The notes: generated by a model not told the origin, from the letters alone. 64,000 nucleotides of DNA from Persicaria tinctoria (GCA_037127255.1 JBANSL010000009.1:27596475-27660474), one strand, 5' to 3'; shown: positions 32,347 to 44,643, counted from the first letter of the stretch. A program made the numbers and translations.

Positions 32347-33919
32347 TCTTTAATCCACAGTTTTTTTTTACTATGTGTAGCATCGATGTGCATGGGATGA
32401 AAATGAATTCCCAGAATCAGTAGTTCGCAAGGCTTTCAACACTAGGGGAGGGGACCACTTGAGGAATGTTTTTGGGAAGGCACGCACTGGACTAACAAAG
32501 AAAAAGCCTACGTGGGTCAAGCAAGTGATATGGAATAACATGTGGGAGAAATGGGGAAAGGACGACAAATTCCTACATCAATCTGAAGTGAACAAGCAAA
32601 ACAGAGCAATAGGAACACGGAAGGGCAGTCCAATTTTCAGCGGTGGTTGAGTTTCAACAACTGTTATCAAGAATCGACTTGTATGCAGTTTAAATTACCT
32701 ACTTAACTTATTTTCCCATTTATTTTCAATGCATTTCATTTTCCTACATAACTAAATGAATACCTTTGTTTTCATAGAGGACGGAGCTTGGAAAGGAGCC
32801 CACACCAAAGCAAACCTTTGAAAGGTGTCATAGAAAACGAGATGGTTCTTGGACGGGCACTCAATGCCAAGAAACTATGGTAACTTCAATTTAAACCCTT
32901 AATATTTTAAATGCTTACTGTTTGTGTTATGTCCATGATTGATCCTATTGGTGACCCTTACTTTTTTTTTCATGCTCCTCTTGTTTTGTATACTGTTGTT
33001 GTTCTGTATACTGATGATTGATGATGCACTGTTGTTGTTCTGTATACTGCTGATTGATGCTACGTTGTTGTTGTTGTTCTCCTTCAGAAAGGAATGCATT
33101 GTCTTAAGAATGATGCTATTTTGTCGATCTTGTTGTTATGTTTCATAAAGGAACCTGTCCATGATTTGGCCTTGTTAATCCTACATTGTCTTAAGATATG
33201 ACCTTGTTATTTCTGCATTATCTTAAGATTTCACCTTGTTGTGTTCTGCTAGGAATGAGTCTTTCTTGTTGCTATATATACTGCTGTTGTCTTCTGCTAG
33301 GAATGTGTCGTTCTTGTTTCTATCTATACTGATGTTGTCTTCTCCTAAGTTGGAAGTTAGTTATTTACCAACTGATTTCCACGATTCATCCTTGTTATAG
33401 CTACTGATGTTGCAAGCTGATTCTTCTACATATTGATATGTTAATATCTGTATATGTTTGGTTTGGATATTCATTTCGTTTCCTTTAAATTTATAGGACA
33501 AGTATGACCAGCTACTTGACGAAGAAACATTGGATGATGATGCAGTCTCTGACAATGGATCCCATTCGGTTGACACGAATGAGCTTTGGCTCAAGGAAAC
33601 AGGTGGTGTCAAGAAAGGTCGGGTTCACGGCATGGGATCAGAGTCTCAACACATGCGTTCAGGACGTTATGGGCGCACTAGTGGACAGAATTCGGCAGCT
33701 CGTAGTAGTGGCAATTTGAAAGACTGCATGATGACTGAACTCTCAACAATCAAGGAAGACTTGAGGAAAGAAATGGTGGAGTTGGGAGATCAAGTGCAGA
33801 CGCAGGTGGCCACAAATCTCAGGGAAGAGATGTCATCCTTTGGAGATCGAATGCAGGAGACGCTTCTTAGCACCATGAGGGATTTCTACAAGGGCAAACG
33901 CACATCAAAATCAAAGTAA

Positions 33920-34239
33920 GCTGCAGGCTTAAGTGCAGTTTGGTGGTTTGGACTTCTGTTCTTTTGCTTGGTTCATATTTATAACTGTTTGGATTTGGAT
34001 GCCTCTTTTGGAATGTCAAACAACTATGTCCGGTTATATGTGTTTCGTTTGCTGCCCGAACAACTACCTTTGGTTTAGACTTATGTTGTTTTTGTTGGAT
34101 GACTGTTTCGTTTGCACTAGTAACATGTTATGACTTTATATGTATGTCTTTCGTATCGTATTTATATATATTGGATTCACATTATCACCCCAAAATGAAA
34201 CGAACCAATGACACAAAACCATTAACAACATGATCCACG
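33920..34239. other. CACTA 3' untranslated region
   Basis: T-rich, no domain. Probably carries the 3' end of the second gene. Confidence 0.45.
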
Positions 34240-34620
34240 ACACGAAATTAGCCTAAAAATAGCAACGACCCCACCAACAACACTAGTAATGACCTTAGCA
34301 ACGACCTTAGCAACGGATCGGCAACGAACTAGGCACGGTTCATCACCAGCTTGTAGCCACGAACACAGCAATGAACTCAGCCACGACTACAATTTCAACG
34401 CTGTTTTCAAACCGGGTTCGTAGCCACAGCCACGACATATATCACCTACTATTAGCCACGGATTTAGCAACGGGCATAGAAAGTTCGTTGGTAACATCCG
34501 TGGCTAACGGCCCGTCGCTATTAGCTGCGAGGCAAATAGCAAGGGATGGCGTGCCCGTGGCTAAACTGGTTAGCAACGGACATTCGTGGCTAAAGTCGTT
34601 GCTATTTCCCATAGCTATTT
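34240..34620. repeat. CACTA right subterminal repeats
   Basis: Tandem and inverted copies of TAGCAACGAC / TAGCCACGA, mirror of the left array. Confidence 0.85.
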
Positions 34621-34641
34621 CCTGCGTTTTTAGTAGTGGAG

Positions 34642-35195
34642 GGTATCGGACGGGGTATGGTGATTTGGAAGTCCTCAAGCAAACTATCAATCCATACCAA
34701 TTCACTTGCAGCGTGAGACATGCTTCGGTACTCAACTTCGGCTGACAACTTGGCCACGGTCTTCTGCTTTTTCGTTTTCCATGAAATCAAACTTGAATCG
34801 ATGGAAACACAATATCCTGTCACAAATCGACCGGAGAAGACACATGTGCCCCAGTCGGCATCGCAATAAGCTGATAGATTGAGATCTGTATGGATAGGAT
34901 AGAACAGACAAAGATCAACTGACCCTTTCAGATAACGCACAACATGATGTGCAACTTGGAGATGAGGGACTCGAGGCTCGGAGAGAAACTGGCTTAAGTG
35001 CTTAGTAGAGTATGATAGATCCAGGCGAGTCAAATTCAAGTATAATAGACGACCAATTAGCCTTCTGTACACTTCAGGTTCATCAAGAACTTGCCCAACA
35101 TCAGTGGACAATTTGAGTCCCCTTGGAAGAGGGAAAGGAGAAGGCTTGCAATCCTCCATCCCTGTGTCTTTAAGAATATCCAAAACAAATTTTCA
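34642..35195 (-). pseudogene. copia C RNase H, N-terminal part
   Basis: Minus strand. YRRLIGRLLYLNLTRLDLSY, VVRYLKGSVDLCLFYP, LNLSAYCDADWGTCVFSGR (catalytic Asp) and KTVAKLSAEVEYRSM (catalytic Glu) precede the break by the CACTA. A TGA at 35193-35195 interrupts L-L-N-Q-stop-K-F; the frame is otherwise continuous with the RT. Confidence 0.9.
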
Positions 35196-35885
35196 TTGAT
35201 TAAGGAGTGTTCCAGTAGCACTCCTTGAGACTTCTAAACCCAGAAAATACCGAATTAGACCCAGATCTTTGATAGTGAAGGCGTTGTGCAGGGACTGCTT
35301 GACATGAGTGATCGTAGCCTCATTAGTGCACGTGATGACCAAATCATCCACGTAGACTAAAGCAACAATAAATCCTCCATCTCTAAGTGTCATGACAAAG
35401 AGAGAATGATCATATTTGGATTTACTAAAACCCAATATCTTCAAAAACTTGAATAACTCAAGGTTCCATTGCCTTGACGCTTGCTTAAGACCGTATAAAG
35501 AACGCTTAAGGAGGCAAACCTGGCCTGGCAAAGCAGATGTATATCCTTCGAGTGGTGTCATATAGACCTCTTCATCGAGAAATCCGTGAAGGAAAGCGTT
35601 GTTAACGTCTAATCGGTGAATATGCCAATCCTTAGTCGTGGCTAAAGCAATGAACAAGCGTATTGTTGTGAACTTTACCACCGGACAAAAAGTGTCTCTG
35701 TAGTCCTTCTCTGTCACTTGATTGAACCCTTTAGCCACTAAGCGAGCCTTGTGTCTCTTAATTGATCCGTCGGGCCTAAATGTTTTGTTGAAAACCCAAT
35801 TACTACCAATGGCTTTCTTGCCAGGAGGTAATGAAGTTAGGATCCATGTACTGTTATCATCTAGAGCCTTCAGCTCCTTCATCAT
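35196..35885 (-). pseudogene. copia C reverse transcriptase
   Basis: Continuous RT blocks: [85 protein letters not shown] (catalytic Y-V-D-D) and IKDLGLIRYFLGLEVSRS. All main motifs are intact, but the frame is shifted against integrase at about 35885 and closed by the stop at 35193. Confidence 0.92.
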
Positions 35886-37250
35886 AGCATTGACCCAATG
35901 AGGAAGCCTAGCAACCTATTTATATGTTGCAGGCTTATGTTCTGACAGTACAGGTTCAGAGAAGCCACATATGAAGGCGAGTACAATGTAGAGTCTTCAA
36001 TTGTTGTGAACATGAAGGATTGGGATTTATCAGTAGAAGATGATGGCAAAGTGGGACATACAAAATCAAAAAGGTGTTTAGGTGTGATAATGGGACGTGA
36101 AGAGTGTCTGAGGGGAGCAGCAATTGGATTGGGAGCAGCAACTGGATTGGGAGCAACAACTGAGTCTGGAGACGATGCCCCATCTGTAATAGAAGTGGAT
36201 GATGGCAGATTGGGTAGATCACCAAGGGAAGTGGGAATCAAAAGAGATAGGGAATCAAAAACAAAGGTTGGATAATTGGTAGGAGACGTTGGAATAGAGG
36301 AATCACTAGTAATAGCAGCTGGATTGACAAGAGGTAATTGGGGTTGAGCAGAGACTGACTTATCTGACGAACCAGCAAAGGGGAAAACTTGTTCAAAGAA
36401 TTCCACGTTACGGCTCACAAAATAAACCTTTCTTTCCAGATCATAGACCTTAAACGCCTTTTGTCCTAAAGGGTACATAATGAAGATGCATCTTTGGCTC
36501 TTAGGGGCCAATTTATCCTTACTTCTTTGTTGTACAAAGACATGACAAAGGCATTTGATGACTCGTAGAGCATCATAACTGGGCACTTTTCCATATAACA
36601 ATTCATATGGAGATTTCCAATCTAGAATGGCAGAAGGGGGTAGGTTGATAACATGGATTGCAACAAACACATAATCGTCCCAGAATTTAATATGAAGGTT
36701 AGCTTGAAACCTCATTGCTCTAGCAACCTCAAGTAAGTGCCTATGCTTACACTCTACTCAGCCGTTTTGTTGTGGTGTATAAGGGGAAGGTCGTTGATGA
36801 AAAATCCCTCTTGTAGCAAACAATTCAGCACAATCAGAATTGATAAACTCCCCACCATTATCAGTTCTGATCTGTTTAACCTTGCACCCAAACTGAGTCT
36901 CAACATACATCAAAAAATCTTTGATAACCCTATGAATTTACTGCTTATTGTGCAAAAGTCGTGTCCAAGTAGAACGACTTTTGTCATCAAGTATCGTAAG
37001 GAAGTACCTTCCTCCATCCAAACAAGGGACCTTTTAAGGACCCCAAACATCAAGGTGCACAAGCTCAAATACAGAAGCAGCAATAGAAGCACTTTTAGAA
37101 AAACTAAGTCTGTGTTGCTTAGCCATCAAACAGATTTCACAAGGATTGTGTGCACTGACAACTGAGACACAACCAGGGATATGCTTCATTTTTGACATTG
37201 AAACATGCCCAAGTCTAGCAAGAACCAAGTCATGGCTAGGGGATACAATT
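35886..37250 (-). pseudogene. copia C integrase
   Basis: Two main frames. The zinc region and start of the core are at 37250-37034 (ARLGHVSMSKM, CEICLMAKQHRLSF, VFELVHLDVWGP). The middle (37030-36720) is in changed frames. The last part from 36715 reads NLHIKFWDDYVFVAIHVIN, PYELLYGKVPSYDALRVI and RCIFIMYPLGQKAFKVYDLE, then a Ser/Pro-rich linker. It would insert cDNA; broken by shifts and stops. Confidence 0.85.
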
Positions 37251-37790
37251 GGCTGATTACAACCATCCTTAAGCAGCTTATTACGTCCATCCTTACTCGA
37301 CAGGTTACAGCCAATTATACTTAGCTGATTACAACCATCCTTAAAAGAAATTCTACCAATTTTCAGACGTCCTGAGACAGACAAACCAACAACTTCATCA
37401 CCTCGGGTTGAACCAGTCTTGTATAAACCAGCTAACCTCTTTCTAGTGAAGCAAACACGACCTGTCTTAAGGTCCTGAAATGAACACAGTTTCTTGTCAA
37501 ACAAAGCAACCATATCACTGTCATCAACTAACTTTCCAAGAGATAGGATATTCTTATCAAATCCAGGCAAAAACAAAACATTGTGCAAGACAATATCATT
37601 TCGCAACTGAATATCCCCAACTAAACGAACGAATTTAGTGCTTTTATCAGGCAGAAACACACATATAGGTTGATCAAGAGATCTCATAGATGTTAGCCAC
37701 CCAAAATTGCAAGTCATGTGATCGGACGCCCCCGTATCAATAATCTAATCAAGAGTAATAGCACTCTTATACTGATAAGCATTAGAACTA
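37251..37790 (-). pseudogene. copia C protease and pre-integrase region
   Basis: Reads I-I-D-T-G-A-S-D-H-M-T, an intact aspartic protease site, preceded by a TAG where Trp is usual (about 37745). Then LVGDIQLRNDIVLHNVLFLP and NILSLGKLVDDSDMVALFDK. A short repeat, INQLSIIGCNLSSKDGRN-like peptides around 37270-37340, expands the linker before the integrase zinc finger. Confidence 0.82.
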
Positions 37791-38940
37791 AGAACATTGC
37801 TTGTACCTGAGAATTGGGACATCTCGGGCTCTGCTAGGTGTTTTTCTTTCTTCATGTATCTGATGACTTCCTTGAGGACAACATTCACCATCACAAGATC
37901 GGCAATCTCATGAATATTCTCCAGGGGACTGTTAATAATTTCAGAATTCACAATATTGACATTTGCAGATTTCTTGGTATCCTTTGTGGCATCTTTGAGC
38001 TTGTTCTCCACATACCACTCAGTATATACCCAATGATTTTAAAGCATTGATCAACCATATGCCGCTTCATGTTACAATTGGAGCACTTCTTGTCAGATTT
38101 GTCTACTTTCCCTCTCTTGGAAGGACCGGGACCACTCTTGTCTGAACCTTTGTAATCTTGCTGCCTGTTACCTCTACTCACACTCAAAGCATTAGATTCA
38201 GCATGGTTCCCTGTGACAATATTCTGCCTCTCAACCCGCATAGCTAGATAATAAGCACGATTCATAGATGGAAATGGCTCCATTGACAAAATCTGATTCC
38301 TGACAGTGTCAAAACCGTCATTTAGTTCGAGTAAGAATTCCATAAGCTTGTTTTTATTCTGCATCTCCAGCATACGCTTTAAGAGAGTGCAAGAACAATT
38401 ATCCATGAATCCATATGAGCACTGAGGGATCTCCTCCAGACTATCTATTTCATCCCATATTCTCTTGCGTTTCCCATAGTACTCGGCCACAGACAGATTA
38501 TCTTGCATTGAGCTACTCAATTCCCTTCTCAATTGAAACACCAAAGGTCCATTAGATTGACTGAATCGCTCAGCAATTTCCTCCCACAATTGTCGAGCAG
38601 AGTTCACATACATAAATCCTTCAGAGAAAGAACTAGACATGGAATTCAAGATCCAGCATCTTACCATGTAGTCACTTCGGATCCATCACTGGTACTCAGG
38701 CGTTCCAAAGGCTGGTTGCTGCAGGCTTCCATCGATGAAGCCAATCTTGAATTTGGCTCCAAGTGCCGTCTTGACACTCCTACTCCAGCTGAGGAAGTCT
38801 GTGCCATTGAACTGGTTTGACACGAGCTGCACGCCGGGATGATCCGAGTTAGACAGTGCTAACGGATCGTTGATCAACCTGGAAGTAACTTCTCCAGATT
38901 CCGAGTTCTGCACCAGAGCAGATCCTTCTCCTCCGTTCAT
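37745..38940 (-). pseudogene. copia C gag
   Basis: Starts at ATG 38940 with a normal UBN2 Gag: LSNSDHPGVQLVSNQFNGTD, FLSWSRSVKTALGAK and IGFIDGSLQQPAFGTPEYQ, then a stop near 38687 where Trp is usual. The frame continues to 37948 with WILNSMSSSFSEGF, FSQSNGPLVFQLRRELSS and LLELNDGFDTVRNQILSMEP. The zinc knuckle is CSNCNMKRHMVDQCFK. A shift leads to the end at 37745. Confidence 0.88.
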
Positions 38941-39140
38941 CTCATCGAGAGATCAAGCCAAAACCCAGATCGGGAGAGATAGGAAACACAGCTTCGATCG
39001 CTCATCCGAGTAAGCAATCAACACCAGAAAAGGGAAAAAAAACAAAATTTTCGCTTAACCAAGTAAGCGAACAAGGTCAGAAAGGTAAGTGAAGATCAGA
39101 GCGGAAAACAAAACGCAGATTGCAACGTCGCTTTAACAAA

Positions 39141-39224
39141 TGTGGAAGAGCTAGAAGGTTTCATTCATGGAGGAAGGGTTACAATCCACCATTGTAGGTG
39201 ATGGAAGGAAAATAAAAAGGAGAT
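39141..39224 (-). repeat. copia C 5' LTR, inner piece
   Basis: TGTGGAAGAGC to AGGAGAT; interrupted by E2. The rest is at 44644-44784. Confidence 0.9.
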
Positions 39225-40274
39225 TGTTATGAGCCTAATTTTCCATGTTTTACACTTACTTTTATAACGATTTCTGCATACATTGCATGCATTTGGGTTA
39301 GAATAATACAGAATCTTTTTAGTTTACACTTATTTGCAATATATGGAGGTCTACACAAGTTTTTATTATATTTCGCAGAAATCGGACGCACTTTAGAGCT
39401 TAAAGGAAACTCATGGAGAGGCTAAGAATGGTGCAGCTGGAGAAAAGGTCATTTTTCACCGTTCTTCGTTCTGAATGAGAGTTGTAGCCCTTGGAAATAT
39501 CTTTCCAACGCATGGTCATATGCGTCAATCCGACGAACGAGGACTCGGGAAAGTGCGTTTCACGAACAGAGCAGAAAGTTGAGAGAACTCTACTCGAGAT
39601 CGACTAGCCTCTACTCGATCTCGACAAAGGCTGTCCGAGCACACCTGGTCGAGCAGAGCTGATCGAGGACCCTGAGTCAGAGACAACCCGACTCCCGGAA
39701 CCCTACTCGATCTCGAGTACCACCTAGTCGAGATCGACGACACTGAGCGGCCATGTCCGGAGTCGACGAGCTGAGACAAGTCGAGAAGCCGAAAACGGAG
39801 AAGCCGAGCACCACCTCTACTCGATCTCGAGGAGGCTTAGTTGAGATCGACGACACCCAGGAGCCCAGATCCGAGCCTGTCGAGGACCAGCTAGCCCAGA
39901 CGACGAGCCGAGCCAGTCGACCACAATCCTACTCGAGATCGACTAGACCTTTGTCGAGATCGAGTAGACCTCCAGAGACATGTTACTGATTTCCAATCTA
40001 GCATCGATGTAGCTTCTGTGTGCAGGTCCTCGACAAGACAAGCCGAAGTCGACAAGACCCTACTCGATATCGAGTAGCCCTAGTCGATATCGACGACTCC
40101 CTGTGCTTGCTGTTGCGCTGTGTTCGACTGTCCGATCTTCTGTCGACTACCCTAGTCGAGATGGTGTACCACTGTTGTCGACTTCTGACCGCTGACACGC
40201 TTCCTCGTGGATCGATCCTGACTTCCCGCTGCTGCATCAGGCGGAGGTCTTGTAATTATTTGCAAGGGACGGAA
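39225..40274 (+). repeat. E2 5' LTR (internally deleted)
   Basis: Jumps from GAGACATGTTACT (about 39985) to GATTTCCAATCTAGC; the 3' LTR has some 870 bp here. Palindromes at 39590-39970 and 40020-40180, with a perfect one at 40060-40077. Confidence 0.9.
39590..40180. repeat. TCGA palindromes of E2 5' LTR
   Basis: CTACTCGATATCGAGTAG (40060-40077) is an exact 18-bp palindrome; many imperfect forms (CTACTCGAGATCGAC, GTCGAGATCGACGAC) surround it. Confidence 0.9.
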
Positions 40275-40275
40275 T

Positions 40276-40293
40276 TGGCGTTGTTGCCGGGGA
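40276..40293 (+). other. E2 primer-binding site
   Basis: TGGCGTTGTTGCCGGGGA, complement of tRNA-Asp with one difference, fused directly to a shortened LTR end. Confidence 0.8.
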
Positions 40294-40354
40294 AGCTATC
40301 ATTCGCGCCTTAGGTAGTAAGATCTCACTTTTATTTTGAGTTACTTCGCAGGTG

Positions 40355-41114
40355 TATGCGCCGTTCTGGTCAACCACCTGAGTTTGACACCTTAGATGAT
40401 CCGGAACATGTCCCACACATCCATTCTAAACTGAAAAGAGCCATGGCGGCCGCTGAAACACCAGAACAGCTGATACAGAGGCTTAGGACAGAACTGGCCA
40501 CCAAGGATACTGCTCTCGCCGCTGAGAGAGCATGAAGGGAACAGGCAGAAGCTAAGCTTGTGTTGCGTAGATGGGAACATTGCGCTAAATCGCCCAAATC
40601 AACAATAACAAATTGGATCAACAATGTCCCCTTCTATGAGCCAGTCGACTGCGACTACCTGGACTCGACATATACACATTCTGGAGGAACTGATCCAGAA
40701 ACACTAGCCGAAATCGACTGTATCACAGAAATCCAGGTGAAGGCTATCCCCGACGATTTTGAGCAACCGATGTTCATATTCAAATATGGGGTCCTCGCAA
40801 AGTGGCATGAAGTTCCGCATGATGAGGTGGAAATATCTCTTCCCACTCCACCGTTTTGCTGTGGTGGAGACGCGCAAATAAATCAACCAATGGAGTAGAA
40901 GAGGTATGATGATGAGGTATGCAAATTTCCTTTATATATTCCTTTATGCATGCCAGCTGGAGCCCAGGAAGATGGATGGGTGAAGCCATGGAGAGTCCAC
41001 TCAGAGAGGTTCAAGCTTCTTCACATGATGACCCCGGATGACATTCCACGCTTCCCACCACCGAAGGAACCACCAGATCCACCTATACCTCCGGACAAAG
41101 ATGAGCCAGGCTAA
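40355..41114 (+). pseudogene. E2 gag stub fused to a C-terminal coding remnant
   Basis: From ATG 40355 the frame matches the first 60 residues of E1 Gag (GQPPEFDTLDDPE, KRAMAAAETPEQLIQRL), then a TGA at about 40532. Past the stop the match ends near Q-A-E-A-K-L. A different, uncharacterised frame follows (40560-40898: NWINNVPFYEPVDCDYLD, KYGVLAKWHEVPHDEVEI), interrupted by a stop and continuing to 41114 with a proline-rich end (FPPPKEPPDPPIPPDKDEPG). It may be the end of an Athila Pol or third frame joined to Gag by a large deletion; this was not proved. Confidence 0.65.
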
Positions 41115-42613
41115 TGCTTAAAGGAGAAGTCGGCCTAGCGACTATAAAATCTAGAGCTTGTAAATAGACATTTATTTTTTGGGATTCTTTTGGACATTGT
41201 TGCTTTTTGTTTTTGGTTTTGAACTTTTAGTTTTTCTATTGTGGGTATATGTCTTCCATACTTTTCAGGTCGATGGATAGAACCAAGCAATATTCATACT
41301 CAGCCCAGGAGGTGCTTCCATTCGAAATTTAGAGGCCCTGCACACCAGTCTAGTGAGTTTCTTTCTTTACCCTTATTTTTATACAGTGAGGACACTGTAA
41401 TGTTTAAGTATGGGGTGGGGGAAGGGCTTACTTTATGCATATTTGGTTTTATTTGACATTATTTGTGCATATTTGGAATTTATTTCTTTAAATTGCTACA
41501 TGGCTATTTTGGAATGCATTATTGATTTATGTTCTTATATGCATGTTTTCCAAAGTTTGAAGAAAAATGACCCCCATTGAAATTTTTTGATAAATGTCAT
41601 GGAAGCTTATATTGAACTCGACGATGCAAAACTGGATTCATTAGAGATATATCATGAAATTGCCTAGTAAAGGGAAGTCACAATGAAGCGCATATTTTCT
41701 TGAAAACCATGAAAGGAGGTAAAATTTGATATTGTTTTTGACATGTTGCATGATAAGATGATGGAGGACTTTATATTTCCATATAATGCTCATTGTTTAT
41801 AATCCTAGCCTTACCTATGCTTATGCATCAGAAAAGCCATATTATGTCTTATTTCATATATTGCTCCACATGTTCTAAAATATTACCATTCTTTACCTTA
41901 TCCGGGGATTATGTTGAGAATGATGTTACATTATGGAGATTATCATCTGGTGTTTGTGTTGGTGTTTATCATTATTGGAGGTGGGTTGGAAATTGTTTGA
42001 AATATATGGAAAATTTAATGAGTGAAAGAAAATCCAATCACCTCATTAGATAAAGGTAGATTGACCCTGCTCTCTAAGATAATAGTTTGGAGAGATGGGA
42101 CACATTGTGAGGAGTCCAAAGCACTAAGTATCCGGGGCCATTCATGGCACCCATGTTTGCGACTCGCGAGAAGGCAGTACTGAGGTTAGAGAGGTAAAAG
42201 CCTTATTATTGAGAAAAAGCAATATTAAAGGTGATGAATGCTATGGAGAAGGAATGTGGAAATTCAATTTGGAAATACTCCATTTCCCCGGATCATTAGC
42301 ACCACATTGCCAGAAATTGCCCACCTTTAGAATTTTACCAATCTACTCCATATTTGAGCTTAAATTAAAGTCCTCTTGATTATTAATGCTTTGTCACTTA
42401 TGAATGTTTCTGCATAACCCTCCTTTTGTGAGTAGATGTTGCTTTTGTATATTTGCACATGCATGGATCTGTGACACAAGTACCTTTTCGAGGATGGTAA
42501 TTGATTGCAGGGCCATATGAGAATGAATCTAAGATGTTGAGAGTTTGAATTCATCCCCTGAATGACAATTAAAAGTATTTCTTGAGGACAACCAAGCTTA
42601 AGTATGGGGTGTT
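41115..42613 (+). other. E2 3' non-coding region and purine tract
   Basis: Similar to E1 19441-21150 in inverse orientation, starting from TCGGCCTAGCGACTATAAAA. The purine tract AAGTATGGGGTGTT lies directly before the 3' LTR. A second, similar GTATGGGGTGGGG occurs at 41409. Confidence 0.8.
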
Positions 42614-44638
42614 TGTTATGAGCCTAATTTGCCATGTTTTACACTTACTTTTATATCGATTTCTGCATACATTGCAAGCATTTGGGTAAGAATAATACAG
42701 AATCTGTGTAGTTTACACTTATTTGCAATATATGGAGGTCTACACAAGTTTTTATTATATTTCGCAGAAATCGGACGCACTTTGGAGCTTAAAGGAAACT
42801 CATGGAGAGGCTAAGAATGGTGCAGCTGGAGAAAAGGCCATTTTTCACCGTTCTTCGTTCTGAATCAAGCTTTGATGTCTTCATGAGAGTTGTATCCCTC
42901 GGAAAGAGCTTTCCAATGCATGGTCATATGCGTCAATCCGACGAACGAGGATTCGGGAAAGTGCGTTTCAAGAACAGAGCAGAAAGTTGAGAGAACTCTA
43001 GTCGAGATCGACTAGCCTCTACTCGATCTCGAAAAAGGCTGTCCGAGCACACCTGGTCGAGCAGAGCTGATCGAGGACACTGAGTCAGAGACAACCCGAC
43101 TCCCGGAACCCTACTCGATCTCGAGTACCACCTAGTCGAGATCGACGACACTGAGCGGCCATGTCCGGAGTCGACGAGCTGAGACAAGTCGAGAAGCCGA
43201 AAACGGAGAAGCCGAGCACCACCTCTACTCGATCTCGAGGAGGCTTAGTCGAGATCGACGACACCCAGGAGCCCAGATCCGAGCCTGTCGAGGACCAGCT
43301 AGCCCAGACGACGAGCCGAGCCAGTCGACCACAATCCTACTCGAGATCGACTAGACCTTTGTCGAGATCGAGTAGACCTCCAGAGACACGTTACTCGGTT
43401 CGATGAATCCTACTCGACTTGGAGTTACTTGGGCAAGAAGGAAGTCGAGTTGGCCGAAATCTATCATCATCTATCTATGGAAGGAAGATCTATCAACATG
43501 AAGACATATTACCTAGTTTAGATATAGTTTTCCTTTAAAGATTTAGTTCCCTTAAGCATTTTATTTATCTTTAAGCTTTAAGTAGATATAGATAGAAGAT
43601 TCTATCCTTGATTAGCAAGGATTAGAAAGCTATAAATAAAGCCCATGGGGCTGAGTTTTAATAATTCAATTTCAGTCAGAGACAAGTAGTTCCAAAGAGA
43701 AGTTTAGGAGTTCGAAGGTTTTAGGGTTTTGTCATTCAACGAGAGTTGGATCGCCGGGATTGTAAAGTCTTGGAATATAGTTTAATGCAAGTTGTTTCCT
43801 TTCAATCGATGATGTCTGAGTTTGCGATGAGGCGTGAGTAGTCCACCCACTTCTAGGGTTGGGGCAAGCCCAACGATAGTCATGCGTGCTTGAGGTAAAG
43901 ATCCGACCTTTATCATGTTTTGAGCATTTTCCTACTTGTTTATGTGTTTATTGCCCATTTAATGGAGATCCATGCTAACAACTTGGATTGTAAACATAAA
44001 ATCGGTAGAGACAATTAGGGTTTCTTGAAAGAGTTGTCTAATTGTTGGAAAAGGCGAAAGCTTAGTCCTTTGATGCGATTCACATGATTATCTGTTCGAT
44101 TCTACCTTATGCATGCTTAGTTATCGTTGTTGCGAACCCCAATCCTGGAAGCCTTTTACATTAAGTTTAGTTCGGAATCCCAAAGCATTTGTTCTTTATT
44201 TTCTTCCGTTTTAAGTTTCTGCTCTACTCGATCTCGACCAAGCCTGGTCGAGCTCGACTACTGATTTCCGATCTAGCATCGGTGTAGCTTCTGTGTGCAG
44301 GTCCTCGACAAGACAAGCCGAAGTCGACAAGACCGTACTCGATATCGAGTAGCCCTAGTCGATATCGACGAGACCCTGTGCTTGTTGCTGCGCTGTGTTC
44401 GACTGTCCGATCTTCTGTCGACTACCCTAGTCGAGATCGTGTACCACTGTTGTCGACTTCTGACCGTGAGATTTTTCCGCTGCTTAGGATCCGCTGACAC
44501 GCTTCCTCGTGGATCGATCCTGACTTCCCGTTGCTGCATCAGGAGAAGGTCTTGTAATTATTTGCAAGGGACGGAATCTGGTTTGCAGTGATTTATTTCT
44601 ATTTTATTATTGCAAGTCTCGATTTCCTCCTATCAACA
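42614..44638 (+). repeat. E2 3' LTR (2025 bp)
   Basis: TGTTATGAGCC to CCTATCAACA. Palindromes at 42990-43440 and 44220-44460. Confidence 0.92.
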
Positions 44639-44643
44639 GAGAT

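Larger units (their letters stand above)
30610..33919 (+). pseudogene. CACTA second gene (TnpA-like, Transposase_24 family)
   Basis: Exons seen: 30610-about 31442 (proline-rich N-terminus with repeats such as PSPTVTDPNPKPST); about 32071-32191 (THIIHSHFDGPYIRWSDVPD to WWEMFK, donor GTACAA); about 32381-32648 (WDENEFPESVVRKAFNTRGG, KKPTWVKQVIWNNMWEKWGK); 32778-32879 (ELGKEPTPKQTFERCHRKRD); and 33498-33919 (acidic region and a coiled coil, MTELSTIKEDLRKEMVELGD). This is the domain order of the plant CACTA Transposase_24 proteins, which bind subterminal repeats. A TAA ends the first open stretch at 31383 although coding-like sequence continues in frame, so it is damaged or has an unseen splice. 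Confidence 0.75.
14001..34638 (+). mobile_element. CACTA (En/Spm) transposon, 20.6 kb including nested E1
   Basis: Terminal inverted repeats start CACTACTAAAAA, followed inside by GCAGGAAATAGCTA, at both ends (26 of 27 bases agree). Subterminal arrays of TAGCCACG/TAGCAACG motifs lie at 14030-14580 and 34240-34620, where TnpA-type proteins bind. Inside are a TNP2-type transposase (15139 to 27276, interrupted by E1), an antisense GRF-zinc-finger gene (29013-27766) and a second transposase gene (30610-33919). Without E1 the element is about 12.2 kb. Stops and a frameshift in the TNP2 gene make it non-autonomous now. Confidence 0.95.
39225..44638 (+). mobile_element. Athila-like gypsy element E2, deletion derivative
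   Basis: Plus-strand relative of E1, flanked by GAGAT at 39220-39224 and 44639-44643. 5' LTR 39225-40274 (1050 bp) and 3' LTR 42614-44638 (2025 bp), both starting TGTTATGAGCC. The 5' LTR lost about 870 bp between short direct repeats around TTACT/CTACT, and its last 60 bp next to the primer-binding site. The 2.3 kb interior keeps about 60 codons of Gag, a diverged C-terminal coding piece, and the long conserved non-coding region. It cannot encode its own proteins. Confidence 0.92.

Noticed and set aside
32128..32423. His-Thr and Cys-Val repeat frames
   Set aside because: Translation of the (AC)n microsatellite in an intron.
39525..43406. Ser/Arg-rich frames in E2 LTRs
   Set aside because: Products of TCGA repeats read through; they recur in E1 and E3 in differing phases and strands.
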